This document shows, piece by piece, positions 8,231-16,453 of a stretch of 46,573 bases of DNA. The notes below the pieces were generated by a model. It saw only the letters and a program-made list of their open reading frames with translations. It was not told where the DNA came from and ran no database searches. Each line of letters starts with the position of its first letter. Within the stretch, counting starts at the first letter, position 1. The translations under genes were made by a program, and so were the position numbers. The DNA lies in contig CAVRVO010000021.1 of the NCBI GenBank assembly GCA_963724625.1, forward strand, positions 1-46,573. Direction: 5' to 3'. The DNA comes from DATBVX01 sp963724625 (lineage in GTDB: Bacteria; Pseudomonadota; Gammaproteobacteria; Steroidobacterales; Steroidobacteraceae).

Positions 8231-9580
8231 TTACGCCGCTTTCGGGACCGCGGCGGCTTGCGCCGTGGCGCGGCGCGTCGCCACGAACCGTGGGGCTACG
8301 AACAGCCAGATGAGCCAGCCGAGTCCCATCACGAGCATGCCGCCCATGACTGCCTCGACACCTGACGCATACAGCGCATACACGCTGTATGCGATGCCGA
8401 CAACGGTGATCGCGATCGTGCGCGTGTAAGCGCCGCCGGCGACGCCGGCGCTCTGCAGGATCACAGTCAGCGCGGATAGCCCGAGTATGTACGGGACGAC
8501 GTTCGTCACGACGGCGAGATTGACGAGTGCTGCGAACTGCGACGATAGATCGGGCGAGATCGTCATCAGCGCGAGCATCGTTTGCACGACTCCCATGATG
8601 ACCATGCCCGCAATGGGCGCGCCCTTCGCCGTCACCTTACCGAAGATGCGCGGGAACATGCCGGTGTCAGCCGCGTCCTTCGCGACGGACGCGAGCGTGA
8701 ACTGCCAGCCGAACAGCGAACCCACGCACGCCATGACTGCAAGCCCCATGACGATCGAGCCGACCGTCGGGTTGAACATCTGCGTGAACGCCGTCGCGAA
8801 CGAGCCGGTCGAGGCCTGCAGATCGGCGTTGGGTACGATCCCTTGGATCGCCGTTGTAGACAGCACGTAGATAACCGCGGCACCGAGCGTTCCGAGCAGA
8901 CACGCGATCGGCACGTCGCGCTTCGGATTTTCGACGGCGGACGCGTTCTGCGATGCGGACTCGAATCCGAGGAACGCCCAGAGCGTGAGCGAGATGCTCG
9001 AACCCATGCCGTGCAGGATGCTGAGGCCGTTCGGATTCCACGCCTCGGCGAAGGTCGAGCCCTTGAACCAGAACCAACCGAAGAGCGCTATGAAGCCGAC
9101 CGGCAGGATCACGCCCCACACCGTGACCGATCCGATGCGCCCGGTGACGTTCGGCCCGCCGAAGTTCGCGATGGACGTGAGCCACAGGAGACCGATCACG
9201 CCGGCGCAGGTCGCCAGGGGCGTCGCCGTCAGCGCCGGAAAGAAGCCGGCGAGATAACCAAGCGCGGAGAGTGCGACGGCGACGTTCGCGATCGCGAGGG
9301 ACACGAAGTACAGAAAGAACGTCTGAAAGTAGCCGTCCTTGCCGTAAGCGTCTTCGGCGTATGCCGCAAGCCCCCCAGGGCGCTGGTTGTAAATGCCCGC
9401 CTGTGCGAAGGCGTAGGCCATCGCCATCGAGCCGAGCGCCGTCACGACCCACGACAACAGCGAGATCGCGCCGACCTTCGCCATGTTCGTAGGCAGCATG
9501 ATGATGCCGGAGCCCATCATGTTGACCGCCACGATGAACGTCAGCTGCACTACGTTCATCTTCTTTCGCTGATCTGCCAT
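8231..9580 (-). CDS. potE: Putrescine/ornithine antiporter PotE
   Basis: This 449-residue APC-superfamily permease with about 12 membrane helices closely tracks E. coli PotE. Shared stretches include VQLTFIVAVNMMGSGIIMLP near the N-terminus, the ligand-site GSGII turn, ANFGGPNVTG, LWAFLGFESA and ALMTISPDLSSQF. It should exchange cytoplasmic putrescine for external ornithine across the inner membrane. The start at 9580 follows a strong GAGGAGG site; an ATG at 9631 lacks one. It is the first gene of the decarboxylase operon, so product export, substrate import and decarboxylation are encoded together. Whether it also carries arginine/agmatine for the second decarboxylase is unknown. Confidence 0.93.
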   Translation of the reverse strand: MADQRKKMNVVQLTFIVAVNMMGSGIIMLPTNMAKVGAISLLSWVVTALGSMAMAYAFAQAGIYNQRPGGLAAYAEDAYGKDGYFQTFFLYFVSLAIANVAVALSALGYLAGFFPALTATPLATCAGVIGLLWLTSIANFGGPNVTGRIGSVTVWGVILPVGFIALFGWFWFKGSTFAEAWNPNGLSILHGMGSSISLTLWAFLGFESASQNASAVENPKRDVPIACLLGTLGAAVIYVLSTTAIQGIVPNADLQASTGSFATAFTQMFNPTVGSIVMGLAVMACVGSLFGWQFTLASVAKDAADTGMFPRIFGKVTAKGAPIAGMVIMGVVQTMLALMTISPDLSSQFAALVNLAVVTNVVPYILGLSALTVILQSAGVAGGAYTRTIAITVVGIAYSVYALYASGVEAVMGGMLVMGLGWLIWLFVAPRFVATRRATAQAAAVPKAA

Positions 9581-9695
9581 ACCTGCCTCCTCACTAAATC
9601 GTTGGCGCCCGGACTTCCGCGCACTCGTCATGCTTTCTCATTGCTCGCTGCTGACGATCGTGCTCGGCCCCGCATGCCGAGTCGTCAGCGAGGCG

Positions 9696-11420
9696 TCACC
9701 TTTCGGTCGCAGTTGGGTGAGCGTGCGGCGCTTCACGCCCTTGTCCTGTTGCTCTGTCTTCGATCGGTTCATGTCCGCCTCTCCGTTCATAGGCTTCGAC
9801 GGCCGCTTGCAGGTTCAGGAACATGCGCTCGTGGCCGATCCGGGAGCCGATGCCCGACCTTTCGACGACTTCGAAGACCCCCCTCGTCATGCCGGCGAAC
9901 CACAGTTCGCAACCGTTGCGCCGCAGTTTGTCATCGAGCTGCTCGAGGACCTTGAGCGCGGTGTATTCGACGTCGAACACCGCGCTGCAGTCGATCACGA
10001 GCACTTGCGCTCGAGTGCGTTGCTGCTCGGACCCGATCAGGTCAGCAACGCGCTGGGCGTTCGCAAAGAACAGCCGGCCCTCGATTTTGAGCAGCAGCAC
10101 CCCGGGCCAGCTCTCGTCATTGGAATGCTCCGGATTGATCGGCCGGAATACGGCCGTGCCGCGCTTGCGTGCAACCGCATAAAGCGGCGGGTTGTACGCC
10201 TGGTTCGCGAGCGACAGCAGCGAGTCGATGACCGCGACGACGATTCCCTGCAATGTGCCAAGAAACATAACCCCCGCGAGTGCGATGACGGACCAGCGGA
10301 ACTCCGTCGTCCGGACCCGCCGGATCGCAAGGAACTGTTTGGGCTGGATCAGCTCGAGCGAGTACCGGATGACGACCGCCGCGAGCGCCGCCTGCGGCAT
10401 CCACCGCGTGGTCGGGGCAAGCAGCAGCAGTGTCGCGAGAGCACCAGTCGCGGTCACCAATTCGGCGGCCTGAGACCTGGCTCCGGCCAGGCGGTTGACT
10501 GCGGTCTGCGACGTACCACCGCCGGCAGGCATGGCCCCAAGCAGACCGCCGCCGAAGTTGGCGACACCGAGCGCGAACAGCTCTCGGTTGGGCTCGGGCA
10601 AGGGTTCGTCGCGTTCGGCAAACGCCCGCGCGGCGGCGATCGACTCGGTGAAGCTCATCAGCGCGATGCCGACCGCTGGTGGCCACAGGGCCTGCACGAG
10701 TGCGAGATCCGGCCAGGTGACGGAAGGTAGCCCGGTCGGCACGGCACCGACGGTCGCCACGCCGTGTGCGGGCAGGTCGAACAGGGCCGAGGCCGCGACG
10801 GCCACTGCCACAGCGACGAGCGGCGCCGGGACCCGCGGCACGAAGTGTTCGAGCCCGAAGATCAGCACCACGATCGCCGCGGAGACGGAGACCGTGACCA
10901 GCGACGTCGCCGGCATGTGCGTGAGAATGGCGAGCACATCGCGGAAAAAGCCGGCCTTTTCGATGTGCAGGCCGAACAGCTTGGGCAACTGGTCGACGAC
11001 AATGACGAGTCCAATGCCCGATTTGAAGCCGACCAGCACGGGTTCGGAGATGAAGTTCGCGACGAAGCCCAGTCGCAGCACCCATGCCGCGAGCAATACC
11101 AGCCCGACCATCACCGCGAGCGTTGCGGCTGCGACCAGCGGGTTCACCGCTGCCCCGTGTGCCGCGGTGCCGAGCGCCGACCCGGTCAGGATCGCGATGG
11201 TTGTCGTCGTGCTGACACTCAGGGGGCGTGATGTGCCTAGCACGGCGTAAATGACCATCGGCACCAAAGCTGTGTACAGGCCTACCTGTACGGGCAACGC
11301 GGCGATCGTCGCGTACGCCATGGCTTTAGGCACGACTACGGCGGCGGCTGTGAGACCGGCAATGAGGTCCGGCCGTAACCATTCACGCCGATAACTCTGG
11401 AGTGCGATCTGCCTCGTCAC
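9696..11420 (-). CDS. SulP family anion transporter with STAS domain
   Basis: The 574-residue inner-membrane transporter has the SulP N-terminal signature (RPDLIAGLTAAAVVVPKAMAYA, then VGLYTALVP) and 10-14 hydrophobic segments over residues about 20-420. A cytoplasmic STAS domain follows at about 440-545 (VLLLKIEGRLFFANAQRV, VLVIDCSAVFDVEYTAL). SulP proteins move sulfate, bicarbonate or dicarboxylates; there is no local carbonic anhydrase or sulfur gene to point to one. The start is a GTG with only a weak ribosome site, and its GTG overlaps the TGA of a 19-codon frame that has a strong site, so translation may be coupled. The C-terminal tail after the STAS domain is charged and Arg-rich. Confidence 0.9.
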   Translation of the reverse strand: MTRQIALQSYRREWLRPDLIAGLTAAAVVVPKAMAYATIAALPVQVGLYTALVPMVIYAVLGTSRPLSVSTTTTIAILTGSALGTAAHGAAVNPLVAAATLAVMVGLVLLAAWVLRLGFVANFISEPVLVGFKSGIGLVIVVDQLPKLFGLHIEKAGFFRDVLAILTHMPATSLVTVSVSAAIVVLIFGLEHFVPRVPAPLVAVAVAVAASALFDLPAHGVATVGAVPTGLPSVTWPDLALVQALWPPAVGIALMSFTESIAAARAFAERDEPLPEPNRELFALGVANFGGGLLGAMPAGGGTSQTAVNRLAGARSQAAELVTATGALATLLLLAPTTRWMPQAALAAVVIRYSLELIQPKQFLAIRRVRTTEFRWSVIALAGVMFLGTLQGIVVAVIDSLLSLANQAYNPPLYAVARKRGTAVFRPINPEHSNDESWPGVLLLKIEGRLFFANAQRVADLIGSEQQRTRAQVLVIDCSAVFDVEYTALKVLEQLDDKLRRNGCELWFAGMTRGVFEVVERSGIGSRIGHERMFLNLQAAVEAYERRGGHEPIEDRATGQGREAPHAHPTATER

Positions 11421-11476
11421 TGGCCTGCCCGGCCCCTCCGGGGCGAGCTGGTTGAGACGCGATGAACATGAGTCAT
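11417..11476 (-). CDS. Possible 19-residue leader peptide upstream of the SulP gene
   Basis: A short frame (MTHVHRVSTSSPRRGRAGQ) starts with ATG at 11476. AAGGAG lies 8 bases upstream, the best ribosome site in this stretch. Its TGA overlaps the GTG start of the SulP transporter (GTGA). The transporter start itself has no good site, which fits translational coupling. A 35-codon frame at 11473-11580 in turn ends in an ATGA overlap with this ATG, without a clear ribosome site of its own. No homologue is known to me and the peptide could be fortuitous. Confidence 0.4.
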   Translation of the reverse strand: MTHVHRVSTSSPRRGRAGQ

Positions 11477-12036
11477 CTGGAAATCTCCTTGTCGCAATCC
11501 AGATGTGTAACTGCTGTCCGAGCCGAGTGGCGCTTTGCGTAGTGGCGCCGTACGAACCCGACGTGAGCCAGCGTACGCATGAGCTGCGGGCAAGTGGTCA
11601 GCGAAGCGTCGGCGTATGGTGGGGATTCGGTGGGCCCCGTGGCGGGACGTGGCAGCCCCGGTATCTGTCTGGGAAGAGCTCGCCGATGGGCAGGAAGGTT
11701 CCGGAGGCGTGGCGTGCTGCATTGGCCATCCGCAACGCGCGCCAAGACGCTCGCAGAATCCCGCTTGGTTTGCCTTCGAAACTAAGGACGTTGTCCGCGG
11801 CAGTGGTCGGAGAGACGTCGCCGTTCGGTCAACCCGTGGTGAGCGGCCGTGGACGAAGGCGATGCGAATACGACGGTTGCAGCTATCCGCTCGGACAAGG
11901 CCCGATCAACACTACGACTACAGGGACCGGCCAGGTTTCACGGCACGGCTCGACCGAGCCCCTGCCTGCGCGTGCAGCTTGGGAAGCGCCGCGAAGCGCG
12001 GGCATGACCCAGAGCGAGTTCCGGCGCACGGGCGTG
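11477..12036. other. Gene-poor interval between the SulP and VIT-like genes
   Basis: I find no recognisable protein, RNA gene or strong terminator in these 560 bases. Frames are open on both strands because of GC content, including a plus-strand frame that continues antisense through the VIT-like gene, but none resembles a family. The right-hand end next to 11477 must hold the SulP promoter; I see no convincing -35/-10 pair. The left part also receives transcription from the VIT-like gene on the minus strand. Confidence 0.5.
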
Positions 12037-12699
12037 TCAGCCGCCCAGCCGGATTGTGAGCACGACCAGGAGCAGACCGGCGAGCAGAAAAACGAACCCG
12101 GCGATCCACGGCTTCGCGAGCGTATGCCGCGCATGGCGGTAGCCCAGGTAGTACAGCAGCGCCAACAGGATCGTATTCGAGACTCGCAGTGCAATCTGCG
12201 GCTGGTCGAATACCAGGAAGGGCAGCACCGCCGGGATGCTGCAGCTGAAGACGAGCAAGCCGCTCTCGAGGCCGCCGAGCAGGTCCTCGCGCGTGAGCGG
12301 CTCAGGCAAAGTCGGTTCCGTCTTCACACGCTGCACGATTGCCGCGTACAGCTCATCACGCTGCTGCGGGTCGGTGAGCGGCGCGAGCAGCTCGTCCAGC
12401 TCGCCCGCAACGAGCCGCCGGGCCTGGTCCGGATTCTGCGCCTTACGCACTTCGTACCCGATGCGTTGCACGCGCCCGCGCTCGAAAGCACACCCGAGCA
12501 CGTAGAGCACTGCGTCGATGATCCCCCACGCGAGGTTGCAGCCGAGGATGCCGATCATCATCTGGCGGGTACCTTCGCGGCCCTCCTCCTGGATGACGAG
12601 ATCGGCCCCGAGCGTGAACGTAAGCGTCATGATGAGCCCGAACAGCGCCTCGCCCATGTGCGACCCGGGGTCAAGATGCTGCGTAGCAAAGTTCCTCAT
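12037..12699 (-). CDS. VIT1/CCC1-like membrane protein
   Basis: The 220-residue protein opens with a GEALFGLIMTLTFTLGADL helix followed by a second helix (LGCNLAWGIIDAVLYVLG). It then has a charged cytoplasmic middle (about residues 75-140) and two or three further helices at the C-terminus ending VVLTIRLGG. This arrangement matches bacterial proteins annotated as VIT1/CCC1 transporter family, a family that includes iron and manganese vacuolar transporters; the substrate here is unproven. I start it at 12699 (MRNFATQH) because AAGGAG lies 9 bases upstream; the ATG at 12708 directly abuts that site. It stands alone between the SulP gene and tRNA-Thr. Confidence 0.7.
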   Translation of the reverse strand: MRNFATQHLDPGSHMGEALFGLIMTLTFTLGADLVIQEEGREGTRQMMIGILGCNLAWGIIDAVLYVLGCAFERGRVQRIGYEVRKAQNPDQARRLVAGELDELLAPLTDPQQRDELYAAIVQRVKTEPTLPEPLTREDLLGGLESGLLVFSCSIPAVLPFLVFDQPQIALRVSNTILLALLYYLGYRHARHTLAKPWIAGFVFLLAGLLLVVLTIRLGG

Positions 12700-12913
12700 C
12701 CGTTGCATCTCCTTTCGATACGACGCGTCGGCCGGCCTCTCAGAACAAGGCTTTCTCGAATATCATGCGACATCGGCTGCCTGGCCGCGACGCATCCAGG
12801 TGCAACGATGCGCGACCGCAGCGGCCAACCTCGAATCTAAAGGTGTTACTGCGCGCACAGCCGCGGGGGGTACAGCCTCGGACTCATCGGGTACAAGGCT
12901 GAAAGGAGGGAGA

Positions 12914-12989
12914 TGGTGCCGGGAAGAGGACTCGAACCTCCGACCCGCGCATTACGAATGCGCTGCTCTACCAACTGAGCTATCCCGGC
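12914..12989 (-). tRNA. tRNA-Thr (anticodon CGU)
   Basis: On the minus strand the sequence folds into a full cloverleaf of 76 bases. The acceptor stem is GCCGGGA/TCCCGGC, the D arm AGCTCAGTTGGTAGAGC and the T arm GGAGGTTCGAGTCCTC, with an encoded CCA at 12914-12916. The anticodon loop TTCGTAA gives anticodon CGU, reading the threonine codon ACG. No copy of its 3' end is seen nearby, so unlike the tRNA-Pro there is no sign of integration here. Confidence 0.97.
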
Positions 12990-13049
12990 GTGAGGGCGCG
13001 GATTCTAAAGAACGGCTCCCGGTGCAGCAACGCGCCCGGGGTTGCATTG

Positions 13050-13478
13050 TCAGGCCTTGCGCCGCACCCGGATCACGACATCGACGCCAGCCAGCTCAGT
13101 GCCTGTGGGCAGATCGGGCAGACGGCGGAATTCCACCTCTGGCACGCCCACATCGGTAAGTTCACCGGTGTCGAGGTTGTGAAAGTGATAGTGCAGGCCC
13201 GTGTTCGAATCAAAACAGGCGCGCGTCGAATCGATGTTGATCTGGCGCACCAGCCCCTTTGCCGCGAAGAGATTCAGGGTGTTGTAGACGGTTGCCTTGG
13301 AAATGCGCGTCCCTGAGCCGCGCAGCCCGTCGAGCACCTGCTCGGCGGAGAGGTGCTGGGCGGTTGCGAACATGAGCTCGCCCACTCGGATGCGCTGTTC
13401 GGTAGGGATAACGCCATGCGCCTGCAGCAGGCGGGTGACTTCTTCGCGCGAGGCATTGGGTCGCGAGGGGCTCAACAT
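13050..13478 (-). CDS. Fur-family regulator, Irr-like without CxxC zinc site
   Basis: The 142-residue protein has the Fur winged-helix domain (residues about 8-85; GTRISKATVYNTLNLFAAKGLV is the recognition helix region). A dimerisation domain follows with HYHFHN, the counterpart of the HHHFH metal motif. Both CxxC pairs of typical Fur/PerR are absent, and NLDTGELTDV follows the His motif, as in the Irr branch that responds to heme in alphaproteobacteria. Its ligand here is not known. I choose ATG 13478 because a TATAAT hexamer ends 7 bases upstream and covers the earlier ATG at 13487, implying a leaderless transcript. It may control the divergent pilin operon, itself, or iron genes elsewhere. 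Confidence 0.85.
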   Translation of the reverse strand: MLSPSRPNASREEVTRLLQAHGVIPTEQRIRVGELMFATAQHLSAEQVLDGLRGSGTRISKATVYNTLNLFAAKGLVRQINIDSTRACFDSNTGLHYHFHNLDTGELTDVGVPEVEFRRLPDLPTGTELAGVDVVIRVRRKA

Positions 13479-13513
13479 GGCGCGCATTATACGGAGTTGC
13501 GTTCACTTGTGAA
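13479..13513 (-). promoter_or_regulatory. Promoter and palindrome of the Fur-like gene
   Basis: Read on the minus strand, TTCACA and TATAAT are separated by 16 bases, close to the sigma-70 consensus. The -10 occupies 13486-13491 and ends 7 bases before the ATG, so transcription should start at or within a base of the start codon. The -35 lies in an inverted repeat, TTCAC-tt-GTGAA (13502-13513), well placed for an autoregulatory operator. The palindrome also lies upstream of the divergent pilin operon. Confidence 0.6.
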
Positions 13514-13634
13514 TCAGTGGCTTAAGTACCTCGCGCATATCCTGACAGAGACACTACTAATGAGCCTCGGCGCAGGTCCGATCAGCCGCCACCCTGTGCA
13601 GCGTTTGGACAACTGCTCCGGAGAGCGGCCATGG

Positions 13635-14204
13635 ATGGTCGGCGCGTGTTCCGTCTTCGAGTTCCAGCACCAGTACGAGTGCACCGGGGTTACCCTCATC
13701 GAGCTGCTGATCGTGTGCATGATCGTTGCGATCTGCGTGTCCGTGGCAGTCCCCGGATTTCACCGTTTAGCTCTCGATGCGCGACGCACGACGCACGTGA
13801 ATGCCCTGCTGCGCACACTGCACGCGGCACGGAGCGCCGCGATCATGCGGCAGGAGCCGACCGTGGTTTGCAAGAGCGCCAATCACCTCCAGTGCACGCC
13901 TGGCGCGACGAGCTGGAGTGATGGGTGGATCGTATTCGCGAACCGCGATCACGATGCGCCACCAAACGTCGATCCAGGGGAAGTGCTGCTGTTGACGCAG
14001 GGGGCCATCGAGAGTCTGGCGATCAGCAGCTCGCGCAACGCCGTCATCTACTGGCCGGTGGCACTGGCGGGCACTACCGCCACCTTTGTCTTTTGTGACG
14101 AGCGCGGCTCATCCAGCGCCCGCGCCATCATCGTGAGCCAGACGGGTCGGCCGCGAGTCTCCGACCGTGACGCCGCAGGCAAGACCCTGAAGTGCAATGG
14201 GTGA
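13635..14204 (+). CDS. fimT: Minor type IV pilin, FimT/GspH family
   Basis: The 189-residue prepilin has a leader ending in TG, then VTLIELLIVCMIVAICVSVAVPGF, the N-methylated pilin helix with the invariant Glu at mature position 5. The residue after the cleavage site is Val rather than the usual Phe or Met. The C-terminal domain is the GspH fold, with paired cysteines (VVCKS...LQCTPG) and the closing IIVSQTGRPRV. It should be processed by PilD and join the initiating minor pilin complex at the pilus base. GGAG lies 11 bases before the ATG at 13635; an in-frame ATG at 13560 would give an unusually long 43-residue leader. First gene of the pilin operon. Confidence 0.85.
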   Translation: MVGACSVFEFQHQYECTGVTLIELLIVCMIVAICVSVAVPGFHRLALDARRTTHVNALLRTLHAARSAAIMRQEPTVVCKSANHLQCTPGATSWSDGWIVFANRDHDAPPNVDPGEVLLLTQGAIESLAISSSRNAVIYWPVALAGTTATFVFCDERGSSSARAIIVSQTGRPRVSDRDAAGKTLKCNG

Positions 14205-14315
14205 CGGGGGAATTAAGTTGAATTGCGACGACACTGGCGCGCCGTTCGTCTGCCAAATCGATCCGCCGATCGGGACTGCAACCGCGTCGGTGGCAGCGCG
14301 GCTATATTCCGCAGC

Positions 14316-14921
14316 ATGGGGGGCCGCAAGACATCGGGATTCACGATCATCGAGCTCCTGATGACGCTGACAGTGGCAAGCGTCATCATGGCGCTCGCGA
14401 TTCCGAATTTTCGCGACTTCATGAAGAACAGCCGCATGAGCGGCGCCTCCAACGATCTTCTCGCCTCCCTGCAGCTCGCCCGCACAGAAGCCATCAAGCG
14501 GCGGCATTCCGTTGCGGTCTGTCCGTCCGCTAATCCGGGCAACAATGTTCCCGCTTGTACGGCGTCATTCAACGGTAACGGCTGGGTCGTGTGGGACGAT
14601 GCCGACGATGACAAGGCGATCGACGCCGGTGAGGCCGTACTCGGACGGCACGATGCGCTCGACAGCTCCCTGACTACCTTCGAAAGCACTAATGTCGTTG
14701 CGTATCAGCCCAGCGGCTTTCTGGGTGTGAACACGACGAACTTCGTCCTGATCTGTGATGACCGCTCCAACTCCCTGCAAGGCAATTCCTACTTCAAGCG
14801 CGCCGTTGCGATCAGCAAGACGGGGCGCGCCTCCGTCCGCAGGACCACTGATGAAATCGCCGGGCTGAGCAGCGAGCTGGCGAGCCAGGGTCTGGATCCA
14901 GGCGATCTCGACTGTCCCTGA
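14316..14921 (+). CDS. fimU: Minor type IV pilin, second FimT/FimU (GspH family)
   Basis: The 201-residue prepilin starts MGGRKTSG, is cleaved before FTIIELLMTLTVAS, and keeps Glu5 of the mature helix. The GspH domain follows, with ARTEAIKRRHSVAVC, NGWVVWDD and AVAISKTGRASV; these blocks resemble FimU/FimT of Pseudomonas and Xanthomonas. It is the second of two tandem FimT-type genes and differs strongly from the first outside the helix, so the duplication is old. No ribosome site precedes the ATG; instead TATATT ends 7 bases upstream, which might be an internal promoter for a leaderless message. It lies 111 bases after the first pilin gene. The symbol is by position and is tentative. Confidence 0.85.
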   Translation: MGGRKTSGFTIIELLMTLTVASVIMALAIPNFRDFMKNSRMSGASNDLLASLQLARTEAIKRRHSVAVCPSANPGNNVPACTASFNGNGWVVWDDADDDKAIDAGEAVLGRHDALDSSLTTFESTNVVAYQPSGFLGVNTTNFVLICDDRSNSLQGNSYFKRAVAISKTGRASVRRTTDEIAGLSSELASQGLDPGDLDCP

Positions 14922-14933
14922 ACTGAGATACGT

Positions 14934-15404
14934 ATGAGCCGGCATCACAACAGCGGTTTCAGCATTGTCGAAGCTCTGGTGGCGCTGGTCGTGCTCTCGG
15001 TGGGCATGCTCGGTATTGCGGCTCTGTACGTCGAGAGCCTGCGCGCGGGACGCACCGCGGTTTACCGCACGCAGGCCGTCAACCTGGCCGCAGACATGGC
15101 CGATCGGATCCGCGCGAACAGAGCTGTCCCCGACAGTTGGCTGCTGGCGGCCGGGGCCGCGCCCGCGACACACAATTGCGTCGGCGGTGGCGTCACCTGC
15201 ACGCCTGAAGATCTGGCGGAGGACGATCAGGCGAGCTGGCTCGATGCCATCCGCAGTCAATTGCCAGGCAACGGCGCTGCAACCGCCGGCGGCACGATTG
15301 AAGTCGATCAACTGGCCTCGCCCCCCCAATACCAGATCACGGTCACGTGGTTCGAGCCTGGCGAGCAGCAACCACTCACCTACGTGCTGACGATGCAGAC
15401 ATGA
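14934..15404 (+). CDS. pilV: Minor pilin PilV
   Basis: The 156-residue prepilin begins MSRHHNSG and is cleaved before FSIVEALVALVVLSVGMLG, the PilV variant of the pilin helix. The stretch RTAVYRTQAVNLAADMADRIRANR is the highly conserved PilV block. It should act in the minor pilin complex that primes pilus assembly and presents PilY1. It starts 12 bases after the preceding gene, and its stop overlaps the pilW start (ATGA), so the two are translationally coupled. Two cysteines (NCVGGGVTC) probably form a disulfide in the periplasm. Confidence 0.93.
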   Translation: MSRHHNSGFSIVEALVALVVLSVGMLGIAALYVESLRAGRTAVYRTQAVNLAADMADRIRANRAVPDSWLLAAGAAPATHNCVGGGVTCTPEDLAEDDQASWLDAIRSQLPGNGAATAGGTIEVDQLASPPQYQITVTWFEPGEQQPLTYVLTMQT

Positions 15405-16453
15405 AAACAACGATGCGTCGATTCTATTCGCGCGGCCTGAGCCTCATCGAACTGATGGTGGCGCTCACAATCGGGTCGCTCCTGATCATCGGTGCCGTCA
15501 CCGTGTACGTGCAGAGCCGGACGACCTACCGCATTAACGAGACGGTGGCGCGCATGCAGGAAAACGCGCGCTATGCCATGAGCCTGTTGGAGCCCGACAT
15601 CCGGCTCGCCAATCATTGGGGGCTGATGAGTGATCCGCTGCTGATCTCGGGAACGGTCGGCAATGCCCCCATTGCGGTGCCGGCCGGAGCACAGGCGTGC
15701 GGCGCGACTTTTCCGATCGACTTTCGGCTCCCTGTTGACGGCGATAACGACGCCTACACGCTCGGCTGTCCGGTAGCACCTGTTGCGGGAGGTGCGTTGG
15801 CCGGAACCGACACCCTGATCATCCGCCGCGCGAGCACGGATGCAGTAGCGGCGGATGCCGCTCGAATGCAGGTCTATACGACCAGGCAGGGGGCGGCCAG
15901 CCGTGTATTCATCAGCAGCGCTGCTCCGGGACCCATCGTTGTTGATCCGCTCTACGGGCCGAGCGCCGAAGTGCGAGATCTCATAGTGCGTGCGTACTAC
16001 ATCGCTCAGCAGTCGAGCACCGGCGCCACCGTTCCAGCACTGCGCCGCAAGACTCTCGAGGGCGGCGGAGTGCTTGGACCGCATTTCGACGATGAGGAGG
16101 TCATGCCGGGCATCGAGGACCTGCAAGTCCAGTTCGGCCTGGACATGGGCGCGGATCTCGACGGTGACGGCGTGCCCGATGATCGCGACGGCAACGGCCA
16201 ACCCGACTTCTACACAGGGCTCGCACGACGCTACGTGAGTCCGGGAAATGCGCTGGTAGACGGGAATCCCGCCAACGGCGAAGCCATGGTGTGCGCAGTC
16301 CGCGTCTGGATCCGCGTGCGCGCTGACGCTCCCGAAGTTGGGTACACGAACAACACGCGCTACCGGTACGCGAACGTGGACTTCACGCCCAACGACAATA
16401 TCCGTCGCCTGCTGGTCTCGCGAACCATCCAGATCCGGAATACGCAGACATGA
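15401..16453 (+). CDS. pilW: Minor pilin PilW
   Basis: At 350 residues this is the largest minor pilin in the cluster, as is normal for PilW. Leader MKTTMRRFYSRG is followed by LSLIELMVALTIGSLL with Glu5 intact, then NARYAMSLLEPDIRLANHWG, a conserved PilW block. A long beta-rich periplasmic part includes an Asp-rich calcium-like loop (ADLDGDGVPDDRDGNGQPD, about residues 250-270). The C-terminus RRLLVSRTIQIRN is typical of the family. The start overlaps the pilV stop and the end overlaps the pilX start by ATGA, so pilV, pilW and pilX form a tight translational unit. Confidence 0.93.
   Translation: MKTTMRRFYSRGLSLIELMVALTIGSLLIIGAVTVYVQSRTTYRINETVARMQENARYAMSLLEPDIRLANHWGLMSDPLLISGTVGNAPIAVPAGAQACGATFPIDFRLPVDGDNDAYTLGCPVAPVAGGALAGTDTLIIRRASTDAVAADAARMQVYTTRQGAASRVFISSAAPGPIVVDPLYGPSAEVRDLIVRAYYIAQQSSTGATVPALRRKTLEGGGVLGPHFDDEEVMPGIEDLQVQFGLDMGADLDGDGVPDDRDGNGQPDFYTGLARRYVSPGNALVDGNPANGEAMVCAVRVWIRVRADAPEVGYTNNTRYRYANVDFTPNDNIRRLLVSRTIQIRNTQT

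Noticed and set aside
8582..9955. Plus-strand open frame of 457 codons across potE
   Set aside because: Antisense to conserved PotE; Arg/Asp-rich shadow of membrane codons.
11452..12840. Long plus-strand open frame (462 codons)
   Set aside because: It runs antisense through the VIT-like gene, has no recognisable family and shows the composition of a GC-rich shadow frame.
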